Assembly: GCF_000759775.1 (NCBI RefSeq)
Contig: NZ_BBMY01000040.1
Span: 1 to 32,819 of the forward strand
Origin: Escherichia albertii NBRC 107761 = DSM 17582
GTDB lineage: Bacteria > Pseudomonadota > Gammaproteobacteria > Enterobacterales > Enterobacteriaceae
Length of the DNA: 32,819 nucleotides
Reading direction: 5' to 3'
Shown: positions 26,246-32,819 of the stretch, piece after piece
How the letters are laid out: every line of letters begins with the position of its first letter
Position numbering within the stretch: position 1 is the first letter of the stretch
Position numbers and translations under genes: made by a program
The notes under the pieces: generated by a model
Database searches by the model: none
What the model saw: the letters and a program-made list of their open reading frames with translations, nothing else
Told to the model about the DNA's origin: nothing

Positions 26246-28351
26246 ATGAACAAGTCAGGGAAATACCTCGTCTGGACAGTGCTCTCTGTAATGGGGGCAT
26301 TTGCGCTGGGATACATTGCTTTAAATCGTGGGGAACAGATCAACGCGCTGTGGATTGTGGTGGCGTCGGTCTGTATCTATCTGATCGCTTACCGTTTTTA
26401 TGGTCTGTATATCGCCAAAAATGTGCTGGCGGTTGACCCGACGCGTATGACGCCCGCGGTGCGCCATAACGACGGGTTGGACTATGTGCCGACGGATAAG
26501 AAAGTGCTGTTCGGTCACCATTTTGCGGCTATCGCCGGAGCAGGCCCGCTGGTGGGGCCGGTACTGGCGGCGCAAATGGGCTACCTGCCGGGGATGATCT
26601 GGCTGCTTGCCGGGGTGGTGCTTGCCGGAGCGGTACAGGATTTCATGGTGCTGTTTGTTTCCACGCGCCGTGACGGTCGCTCGCTGGGTGAGCTGGTCAA
26701 AGAAGAGATGGGGCCAACCGCCGGGGTGATTGCGCTGGTAGCCTGCTTTATGATCATGGTCATCATCCTTGCTGTGCTGGCTATGATTGTGGTGAAAGCC
26801 CTGACGCATAGCCCGTGGGGAACATACACTGTTGCGTTCACCATTCCGCTGGCGCTGTTTATGGGGATCTACCTGCGCTATCTGCGTCCGGGTCGCATTG
26901 GCGAAGTATCGGTCATCGGTCTGGTGTTCCTGATTTTCGCTATTATCTCTGGCGGCTGGGTGGCGGAAAGCCCGACCTGGGCGCCGTACTTTGACTTTAC
27001 CGGCGTGCAGTTGACCTGGATGCTGGTGGGCTACGGTTTTGTGGCGGCGGTGTTACCCGTGTGGTTGCTGCTGGCTCCGCGTGACTACCTCTCTACCTTC
27101 CTGAAAATCGGGACTATCGTCGGTCTGGCTGTAGGCATTTTGATTATGCGCCCGACGCTGACCATGCCTGCGTTGACCAAATTTGTCGATGGCACTGGCC
27201 CGGTATGGACAGGTAATTTGTTCCCGTTCCTGTTTATCACTATCGCCTGTGGTGCGGTATCTGGTTTCCATGCGCTGATCTCTTCCGGCACCACGCCGAA
27301 GATGCTGGCGAATGAAGGGCAGGCGTGCTTTATCGGCTACGGCGGGATGTTAATGGAATCCTTCGTGGCGATTATGGCGCTGGTTTCCGCCTGTATCATC
27401 GATCCGGGCGTGTATTTCGCCATGAACAGCCCGATGGCGGTGTTGGCTCCGGCGGGTACGGCGGATGTGGTAGCTTCTGCTGCGCAGGTGGTGAGTAGCT
27501 GGGGCTTTGCGATTACCCCGGATACGTTAAGCCAGATTGCCAGCGAAGTGGGTGAACAGTCGATCATTTCCCGTGCGGGCGGTGCGCCGACGCTGGCGGT
27601 GGGGATGGCCTACATTCTGCACGGTGCGCTGGGCGGTATGATGGATGTGGCGTTCTGGTATCACTTCGCCATTCTGTTTGAAGCACTGTTTATTTTGACG
27701 GCGGTAGATGCCGGTACGCGTGCTGCGCGCTTTATGTTGCAGGATCTGCTGGGCGTGGTTTCTCCGGGTCTGAAACGGACCGACTCACTGCCAGCTAACC
27801 TGTTGGCAACGGCGCTGTGCGTACTGGCGTGGGGCTACTTCTTGCATCAGGGCGTGGTCGATCCGCTGGGCGGTATTAACACTCTGTGGCCGCTGTTTGG
27901 TATTGCCAACCAGATGCTGGCGGGTATGGCGCTGATGCTTTGTGCCGTGGTGTTGTTCAAGATGAAACGTCAACGTTACGCCTGGGTAGCGCTGGTGCCA
28001 ACGGCCTGGCTGCTGATTTGTACCCTGACCGCAGGCTGGCAGAAAGCGTTTAGCCCGGATGCGAAAGTCGGCTTCCTGGCGATTGCTAACAAGTTCCAGG
28101 CAATGATCGACAGCGGCAATATTCCGTCGCAGTACACCGAATCACAACTGGCACAACTGGTGTTCAACAACCGTCTCGATGCCGGGTTGACCATCTTCTT
28201 TATGGTGGTTGTGGTGGTTCTGGCGCTGTTCTCGATTAAGACGGCACTGGCGGCATTAAAAGAGTCGAAGCCGACGGCGAAAGAAACGCCGTATGAGCCG
28301 ATGCCGGAAAATGTCGAGGAGATCGTGGCGCAGGCAAAAGGCGCGCACTAA
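26246..28351 (+). CDS. cstA: Carbon-starvation peptide/pyruvate transporter CstA
   Basis: A large inner-membrane transporter of the CstA family, induced on carbon starvation and implicated in peptide uptake and, with the small protein YbdD, in pyruvate uptake. The protein is 701 residues as in K-12, with many hydrophobic segments (about 16-18). Family stretches include the region around GHHFAAIAGAGPLVGPVLAA near 90-110 and GFHALISSGTTPK in the middle. The C-terminal tail after about 670 is hydrophilic. The ATG at 26246 has only the modest GGATAA as ribosome site. It is followed by a hairpin, a REP unit and ybdD. Confidence 0.96.
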   Translation: MNKSGKYLVWTVLSVMGAFALGYIALNRGEQINALWIVVASVCIYLIAYRFYGLYIAKNVLAVDPTRMTPAVRHNDGLDYVPTDKKVLFGHHFAAIAGAGPLVGPVLAAQMGYLPGMIWLLAGVVLAGAVQDFMVLFVSTRRDGRSLGELVKEEMGPTAGVIALVACFMIMVIILAVLAMIVVKALTHSPWGTYTVAFTIPLALFMGIYLRYLRPGRIGEVSVIGLVFLIFAIISGGWVAESPTWAPYFDFTGVQLTWMLVGYGFVAAVLPVWLLLAPRDYLSTFLKIGTIVGLAVGILIMRPTLTMPALTKFVDGTGPVWTGNLFPFLFITIACGAVSGFHALISSGTTPKMLANEGQACFIGYGGMLMESFVAIMALVSACIIDPGVYFAMNSPMAVLAPAGTADVVASAAQVVSSWGFAITPDTLSQIASEVGEQSIISRAGGAPTLAVGMAYILHGALGGMMDVAFWYHFAILFEALFILTAVDAGTRAARFMLQDLLGVVSPGLKRTDSLPANLLATALCVLAWGYFLHQGVVDPLGGINTLWPLFGIANQMLAGMALMLCAVVLFKMKRQRYAWVALVPTAWLLICTLTAGWQKAFSPDAKVGFLAIANKFQAMIDSGNIPSQYTESQLAQLVFNNRLDAGLTIFFMVVVVVLALFSIKTALAALKESKPTAKETPYEPMPENVEEIVAQAKGAH

Positions 28352-28358
28352 AGTCAGT

Positions 28359-28393
28359 GTGAGGGGGGAATGTGCCGAGTGTGTTCCCCTCAC
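28359..28393 (+). other. Hairpin between cstA and ybdD
   Basis: GTGAGGGG (28359-28366) pairs with CCCCTCAC (28386-28393). It begins eight bases past the cstA stop. No T-tract follows, so it more likely attenuates or protects the cstA message than ends it fully. Confidence 0.45.
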
Positions 28394-28404
28394 GCTTAGC
28401 ATTT

Positions 28405-28439
28405 CCAGGCCGGATAAGGCGGTTACGCCGCATCCGGCA
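28405..28439. repeat. Single REP unit between cstA and ybdD
   Basis: One palindromic unit: CCAGGCCGGATAAGGCGGT, then TACGCCGCATCCGGCA. Together with the preceding hairpin it fills most of the 120-base cstA-ybdD gap and may lower ybdD expression relative to cstA. Confidence 0.85.
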
Positions 28440-28471
28440 CTCTCTCAGCAACCTGATTACCGGAGGTATTG

Positions 28472-28669
28472 ATGTTTGATTCACTGGCAAAAGCCGGAAA
28501 ATATTTAGGTCAGGCGGCGAAGCTGATGATTGGTATGCCTGATTACGACAACTATGTTGAACATATGCGGGTTAACCATCCTGATCAAACACCGATGACC
28601 TACGAGGAGTTTTTCCGTGAGCGGCAGGACGCGCGCTACGGTGGAAAAGGCGGCGCGCGCTGCTGTTAA
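28472..28669 (+). CDS. ybdD: Small CstA-associated protein YbdD
   Basis: A 65-residue protein of the YbdD/YjiX family (DUF466), whose members are encoded next to CstA/BtsT-type transporters and are needed for their pyruvate uptake. It has no transmembrane segment, includes the conserved [12 protein letters not shown] block (about 21-32), and ends in a glycine-rich tail with two terminal cysteines (GGKGGARCC). The ATG at 28472 follows CGGAGG. The neighbouring arrangement supports a joint role with CstA. It converges on ybdH with only nine bases between stops. Confidence 0.92.
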   Translation: MFDSLAKAGKYLGQAAKLMIGMPDYDNYVEHMRVNHPDQTPMTYEEFFRERQDARYGGKGGARCC

Positions 28670-28678
28670 ATCTGCATG

Positions 28679-29767
28679 TCAGGCTTTAAACGATTCCACT
28701 TTTTCTAACGCAGCACGCAACGTATCAGGTGTCAGCGTGACGGGTAGATAATGAATGGATTCCACCGGACGCAAGGTGTGGGCAATCACTTTGTCGATCT
28801 CCGCCTGATTATTGATATCCACTTCCAGCTCCGCCAGCGTAGTCGGCAGATGAAAACGCTGATACGCCCCGGTTAATTGCGCCAGCACATCATCCTGACC
28901 CAGCAAGGCGCTTTGCACCAGAATTCCGTAAGCGACTTTGGTGCCGTGGAGAAATTTCTCAGTTTGCGGCAGTACTGTCAGACCGTTATGCACGGCATGG
29001 GCCGCCGCCACTCGCGTAAAACGATCGCCCAGACCACCGACCATTCCGCCTCCGGCGATAATCGCATCCACCACATCGCAAAATGATTGTGTTAGTTGCT
29101 GATTTTGCTGATCGGCAAGCGCCTGCTCGCTACTATTTAACAAAACGTCGCGAATGGTCTGCGCGTTATTGATCCCCAGCCGCACGGTTAGCGGCAAGTT
29201 ATCTGGTTGCGGGGCCAGCACCACCGCTTCATACCATTTCGCCAGTGTGTCACCAATCCCCGCCAACAGATATTCTTGCGGTGCTTTGAGGATAATCTCC
29301 GGTTCCACCAGCAGCATAAAATTGGCGTCGTCGAAAATCTCATAATGCAGCGCCTGTCCGGCATCGTTATACCAGACAGAGAGCGGTGTCCAGGCGGCGC
29401 AGGTCGCGGCGATCGTCGGAACGGCAACAAACGGCAGACCGAGACGACGGGCGAGGGCTTTCGCGGTGTCGAGCAGTGCGCCGCCGCCGACGCCAATCAC
29501 TACGCTGCGATCGTCACCGGACTCTGCTGCCAGCAGTTGCACATTGCTTTCGCTGCAATGACCGCGAAACAAAATATGCTTTGCCCCTGGCTGTTCAAAT
29601 GCAGGCGGCAGTTTGGCTTGCGCCGCAGCAATGGCGCGCTCGCCGTAGATCCACACCGCGCGAGAAAGCTGTTCATTGGTGAAAAAATCATGCAGGCGAT
29701 TCAGACTTCCGGGATGAGAAAAGTAGTTAGCCGGGCCGACGACCACGCGGATAGGATTGTGAGGCAT
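28679..29767 (-). CDS. ybdH: Hydroxycarboxylate dehydrogenase YbdH (HcxA)
   Basis: A cytoplasmic NAD(P)H-dependent oxidoreductase of the iron-containing alcohol dehydrogenase/glycerol dehydrogenase-like family. The E. coli enzyme reduces 2-oxo acids such as 2-oxobutanoate and 2-oxoglutarate. The protein is 362 residues, the K-12 length. The dinucleotide-binding glycine run GVGGGALLDTAKALA lies at about 92-106, and a C-terminal helical half carries the family metal-binding region (DRFTRVAAAHAVHNGL). The ATG at 29767 follows AAGGA. It is divergent from ybdL across a 108-base gap with a tandem met-box, so both may answer to methionine supply. Confidence 0.93.
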   Translation of the reverse strand: MPHNPIRVVVGPANYFSHPGSLNRLHDFFTNEQLSRAVWIYGERAIAAAQAKLPPAFEQPGAKHILFRGHCSESNVQLLAAESGDDRSVVIGVGGGALLDTAKALARRLGLPFVAVPTIAATCAAWTPLSVWYNDAGQALHYEIFDDANFMLLVEPEIILKAPQEYLLAGIGDTLAKWYEAVVLAPQPDNLPLTVRLGINNAQTIRDVLLNSSEQALADQQNQQLTQSFCDVVDAIIAGGGMVGGLGDRFTRVAAAHAVHNGLTVLPQTEKFLHGTKVAYGILVQSALLGQDDVLAQLTGAYQRFHLPTTLAELEVDINNQAEIDKVIAHTLRPVESIHYLPVTLTPDTLRAALEKVESFKA

Positions 29768-29793
29768 GTTGTGTTGTCCTTATTGTTTTATTT

Positions 29794-29809
29794 AGACATC
29801 CAAACGTCT
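29794..29809. promoter_or_regulatory. Tandem met-box (MetJ operator) between ybdH and ybdL
   Basis: AGACATCC followed directly by AAACGTCT gives two adjacent eight-base units close to the MetJ consensus AGACGTCT (six of eight and seven of eight). Two tandem units are the minimum MetJ operator. It lies directly upstream of the -35 I assign to ybdL and within the likely ybdH promoter region. Confidence 0.65.
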
Positions 29810-29812
29810 TGA

Positions 29813-29840
29813 TTGCCAAATACTAGCATCGTGTTATAGT
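29813..29840 (+). promoter_or_regulatory. Candidate ybdL promoter
   Basis: TTGCCA (29813-29818) and TATAGT (29835-29840) with a 16-base spacer match the sigma-70 hexamers at five of six positions each. The start point would fall about 30 bases before the ybdL ATG. The met-box ends four bases before the -35. Confidence 0.55.
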
Positions 29841-29875
29841 GCCTTCAACACACAACTTCGTCAGGCACAATAAAA

Positions 29876-31036
29876 ATGACAAATAACCCTCTGATTCCAC
29901 AAAGCAAACTTCCACAACTTGGCACCACTATTTTCACCCAGATGAGCGCGCTGGCGCAGCAGTGCCAGGCGATTAACCTGTCACAAGGCTTTCCCGATTT
30001 TGATGGTCCGCGCTATTTGCAGGAACGGCTGGCGTACCATGTTTCTCAGGGCGCAAACCAGTACGCGCCCATGACTGGCGTGCAGGTATTACGCGAGGCA
30101 ATTGCTCAGAAAACGGAACGGCTGTATGGCTATCAACCGGATGCCGACAGCGATATCACCGTAACGGCAGGGGCGACGGAGGCGTTATACGCGGCGATAA
30201 CCGCATTGGTGCGCAATGGCGACGAAGTGATTTGTTTTGATCCCAGCTATGACAGTTACGCGCCAGCTATTGCTCTATCGGGGGGAATAGTGAAACGCAT
30301 TGCGCTACAACCGCTGCATTTTCGTGTTGACTGGCAAGAATTTGCTGAGCTACTGAGCGAGCGCACCCGGCTGGTGATCCTCAATACGCCGCATAATCCC
30401 AGCGCCACGGTCTGGCAGCAGGCTGATTTCGCCGCTTTGTGGCAGGCAATTGCCGGGCACGAGATTTTTGTCATTAGCGACGAAGTCTACGAGCACATCA
30501 ACTTTTCACAACAGGGCCATGCCAGCGTGCTGGCACATCCGCAGCTGCGTGAGCGGGCGGTGGCGGTGTCATCGTTTGGCAAGACCTATCATATGACCGG
30601 CTGGAAAGTGGGTTATTGCGTTGCGCCAGCCCCCATCAGCGCTGAGATCCAAAAAGTGCATCAGTATTTGACCTTTTCGGTGAATACCCCGGCGCAACTG
30701 GCACTTGCCGATATGCTACGCGCAGAACCAGAACATTATCTTGCGTTACCTGAATTTTATCGCCAGAAGCGCGATATTCTGGTGAACGCCTTAAGCGAAA
30801 GCAGGCTGGAGATTTTACCCTGCGAAGGTACTTACTTTTTACTGGTAGATTACAGCGCCGTTTCTACAATGGATGATGTTGAGTTTTGCCAGTGGCTGAC
30901 GCGGGAGCATGGCGTGGCGGCGATTCCGCTATCGGTGTTTTGCGCCGATCCCTTCCCACATAAACTGATTCGTCTCTGTTTTGCCAAGAAGGAGTCGACG
31001 TTGCTGGCGGCGGCTGATCGTCTGCGTCGGTTGTAG
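29876..31036 (+). CDS. ybdL: Methionine aminotransferase YbdL
   Basis: A pyridoxal-phosphate aminotransferase (fold type I, kynurenine aminotransferase-like) that prefers methionine, with histidine and phenylalanine as lesser substrates. The protein is 386 residues as in K-12. NPSATVW (174-180) contains the substrate-contacting Asn-Pro, SDEVYEH (201-207) carries the cofactor Asp and Tyr, and the Schiff-base lysine is Lys236 in SSFGKTYHMTGWK. The ATG at 29876 has only a weak, distant AGG. A MetJ operator just upstream suits a methionine-linked enzyme. Its stop abuts the convergent ybdM. Confidence 0.95.
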   Translation: MTNNPLIPQSKLPQLGTTIFTQMSALAQQCQAINLSQGFPDFDGPRYLQERLAYHVSQGANQYAPMTGVQVLREAIAQKTERLYGYQPDADSDITVTAGATEALYAAITALVRNGDEVICFDPSYDSYAPAIALSGGIVKRIALQPLHFRVDWQEFAELLSERTRLVILNTPHNPSATVWQQADFAALWQAIAGHEIFVISDEVYEHINFSQQGHASVLAHPQLRERAVAVSSFGKTYHMTGWKVGYCVAPAPISAEIQKVHQYLTFSVNTPAQLALADMLRAEPEHYLALPEFYRQKRDILVNALSESRLEILPCEGTYFLLVDYSAVSTMDDVEFCQWLTREHGVAAIPLSVFCADPFPHKLIRLCFAKKESTLLAAADRLRRL

Positions 31037-31654
31037 TTATTTGACGGTCCAGGCGCGGGAATATTGACGGTCGGCGAACAATTTGTGCAGGCCGTTGATT
31101 TGCTTCAGACGCAACACTTCATCGCTATCCATACCCAATTCTTTGCTGATTTTATTATCATCCCACCCCAACTGGCTCAGTTCGCGAACGATCTCTGACA
31201 TTGCTGTGATTTGATGGCGACCACGGGCGCGGTTATGGCGAATAGTTGCGGCAATACGTTCATGACGATCGCCCTCCAGGCAGGTTACAGGTAGATAGCC
31301 TTTTAAGCGTAATGTCAATGTTGAAGCGCTTTTGCCAATTTCATGGCGGTGAAAACCATCAACAATTTCAAGTGCATTGGCATGGGTGTTAGTTACCACA
31401 ATGGGCTGCGTAAACCCGTCAATTTCAATGGATTTTTGCAGCAGCCGTTTCTCAGGCGGCGCTACGTTATTTGGGTTGTAATCATTCGGAACAAGTTGGG
31501 TATTTTTAACTCATAGAACACAATCAACCGGTTCTTCCCGGAAAGGGCTAACTTTATGAATCGCCATTCGGATCTCATTAATGGCTTTAATGCGAGCTTC
31601 TTCCGGTAAGCTGGCGAGAAATTGGGTTAAATCCTGCGTTAATCGTTGTTGCAT
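31037..31654 (-). pseudogene. ybdM: ybdM (ParB/sulfiredoxin-like), interrupted by a TGA codon
   Basis: The frame starting ATG at 31654 (MQQRLTQDLTQFLASLPEEA) runs 47 codons, meets TGA at 31511-31513, and continues in the same frame to the normal stop at 31037. By memory of K-12 YbdM, the TGA replaces a tryptophan codon (Leu-Trp-Val-Lys). Ignoring the TGA, the protein would be about 205 residues (K-12: 209) with a ParB-like nuclease/sulfiredoxin-fold domain (EIVDGFHRHEIG, ATIRHNRARGRHQ) and a C-terminal helix-turn-helix-like region (LGWDDNKISKELGMDSDEVLRLK). The intact 3' part from a GTG at 31399 is 120 residues and lacks the N-terminal part of the fold. No frameshift is seen. It overlaps the ybdN 3' end by 16 bases. 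It could be a true pseudogene, a strain-specific mutation or a sequencing error. Confidence 0.85.
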
Positions 31655-32819
31655 AGTATTCCCCATTCCTGACGTTTTCCTTTTATCCGTTCGTTATAAC
31701 GCTGATAATTTTTCGCTTTTGTTGGACTAAAAGATAATGCCCGACACCAGTAATCATTATTGAGCAACACCTTGCATATCCGTCGCCAGGAGGGGATATC
31801 TTTTGAGCCTGTATCCCCTTGTTGGGTCTGCGGAATTTCGATGCCTTTTTTCTGATACCAATGCAAATAAACGGCAATTTTATTACGGTAATGTTCAGCC
31901 GTTTTCTCAGGCATGCTGCTGAGCAGCAACAGTGCATAATCTTGCCAGTCCAGGTGTTCTGGTTTGAGGATCTTCCTGTGGCCGTAGAATTTATTGTCGT
32001 GACCGGCGTAGACCCCTCCGCTTTTAACGCCGCTGACCCGTGTGCACATAGCCCCCCAACGTTCAGGTTCGATAACGTGATACAGCCATAAACCTTGTCG
32101 TTGCTCCGGGCCAAACGGTTCGCAAATTCGCATATGCCGCAGAGGGACGCCTGCCTGATACATTAAGTTATACAAGGCATTACATTCGCAGGAGGTCTTC
32201 GCATACCAGGTCCAGATATCGGCCACTTTCCAGTCGTAGATGGGGTAAACGTACCAACTGTGTCCGCCTGGCGCAGCAGTAGTCCAGGGCTTATCGTCGG
32301 CAAAACGCTGTTTATTTAAACTGGCGATGGCGACAAAACGGTTATAGGACTCATCAGCGCGGATGCCGATCATCATCGCTGCCGGACGTTTTTGCGAAAA
32401 CCAATCGGCAAATTCACGCACGAATTGTTCGAAGGTCATTCCGGGTTGATAAAACGAGAAAAATTCAGGATCGATTATTGCGTCTTCTGGTGGCTGACGC
32501 ACCCATTCAATACCCGGTTCCCAACATTGCCATTCTGGTTGATATTGGGAAAGAGAATTTTGCGTTGTTAATGGCAGCGCTACCCAGTAAAACGCTTCAG
32601 TGACGTCGGCATATTGTTTCCGTAGAGACTGGACATAGTCGATGGTGTAGGTAAACTGCGCTTCCCAATCGATGAATAAAATATAAATTTTTTTATTGAG
32701 TTTTCTCGCCAGTTCCGCGGTCAGATGGAGCATTAAACCAGAATCTTTACCGCCAGAAAAAGACACGCATACGCGAGGCTGGGTATTGAGTGTCCAGGTG
32801 ATACGGTCTTGCGCTGCGG
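31639..32819 (-). CDS. ybdN: PAPS reductase-like protein YbdN (5' end beyond window)
   Basis: A member of the PAPS reductase/adenine nucleotide alpha-hydrolase (PP-loop) superfamily with the DUF3440 extension; the biochemical function is unknown. The PP-loop motif SFSGGKDSG is near the N-terminus, and later RADESYNRF and the PIYDWKVADIWTWYAK region resemble sulfonucleotide reductases and DndC-like proteins. The frame is open to the right edge (AAQDRITWTLNTQPRVCV before the motif), so roughly the first 15 or so residues are missing; the full K-12 protein is about 406. The related IbrA/IbrB pair in some pathogenic E. coli has the same two-gene order. Its stop lies inside the first codons of ybdM, implying coupled translation. 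Confidence 0.9.
   Translation of the reverse strand, partial: AAQDRITWTLNTQPRVCVSFSGGKDSGLMLHLTAELARKLNKKIYILFIDWEAQFTYTIDYVQSLRKQYADVTEAFYWVALPLTTQNSLSQYQPEWQCWEPGIEWVRQPPEDAIIDPEFFSFYQPGMTFEQFVREFADWFSQKRPAAMMIGIRADESYNRFVAIASLNKQRFADDKPWTTAAPGGHSWYVYPIYDWKVADIWTWYAKTSCECNALYNLMYQAGVPLRHMRICEPFGPEQRQGLWLYHVIEPERWGAMCTRVSGVKSGGVYAGHDNKFYGHRKILKPEHLDWQDYALLLLSSMPEKTAEHYRNKIAVYLHWYQKKGIEIPQTQQGDTGSKDIPSWRRICKVLLNNDYWCRALSFSPTKAKNYQRYNERIKGKRQEWGILCNND

Overview
The window is chromosomal DNA from Escherichia: E. coli or a very close relative, but not K-12 itself. Gene order and protein sequence follow the E. coli pheP-ent/fep-cstA-ybdN region almost gene for gene. Several points differ from K-12 as I remember it. 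A GNAT acetyltransferase sits where K-12 has ybdK, no IS186 lies between hokE and entD, the FepA signal peptide is longer, and ybdM carries an in-frame stop. All comparisons with K-12 are from memory, not from an alignment.

Left part (1-5980): pheP (phenylalanine permease), then ybdG (small-conductance mechanosensitive channel), nfsB (nitroreductase), ybdF and ybdJ on the minus strand, then a plus-strand GNAT acetyltransferase and the type I toxin gene hokE with a likely SokE antisense RNA. REP/BIME repeats fill the gaps after pheP and before nfsB.

Middle part (5982-26065): the complete enterobactin system in five divergently arranged transcription units. These are fepA-entD (minus), fes-ybdZ-entF-fepE (plus), fepDGC (minus), entS (plus) and fepB (minus) facing entCEBAH (plus). 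EntC, EntB and EntA make 2,3-dihydroxybenzoate from chorismate. EntE, the EntB carrier domain, EntF and the phosphopantetheinyl transferase EntD assemble enterobactin, with YbdZ assisting EntF and EntH proofreading. EntS exports it. FepA, FepB and FepDGC import the iron complex and Fes hydrolyses it to release iron. Fur-box-like sequences lie in all three divergent control regions (about 9185, 18740, and 21074 plus 21189). All ent/fep genes look intact, with catalytic residues in place.

Right part (26066-32819): cstA-ybdD (peptide/pyruvate uptake under carbon starvation), ybdH/hcxA, ybdL (methionine aminotransferase) and a ybdN-ybdM pair. YbdN is PAPS-reductase-like and runs off the right edge. 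YbdM is ParB/sulfiredoxin-like and is interrupted by a TGA codon. A tandem met-box between ybdH and ybdL suggests MetJ control.

I see no CRISPR array, prophage, insertion sequence, tRNA or rRNA, and no convincing new multi-gene system. The points most worth checking are the GNAT gene in the ybdK position, the nonsense codon in ybdM next to its little-studied partner ybdN, a perfect palindrome inside the 3' end of entS, and a five-codon ORF overlapping the GTG start of fes. No gene-free stretch exceeds 300 bases.
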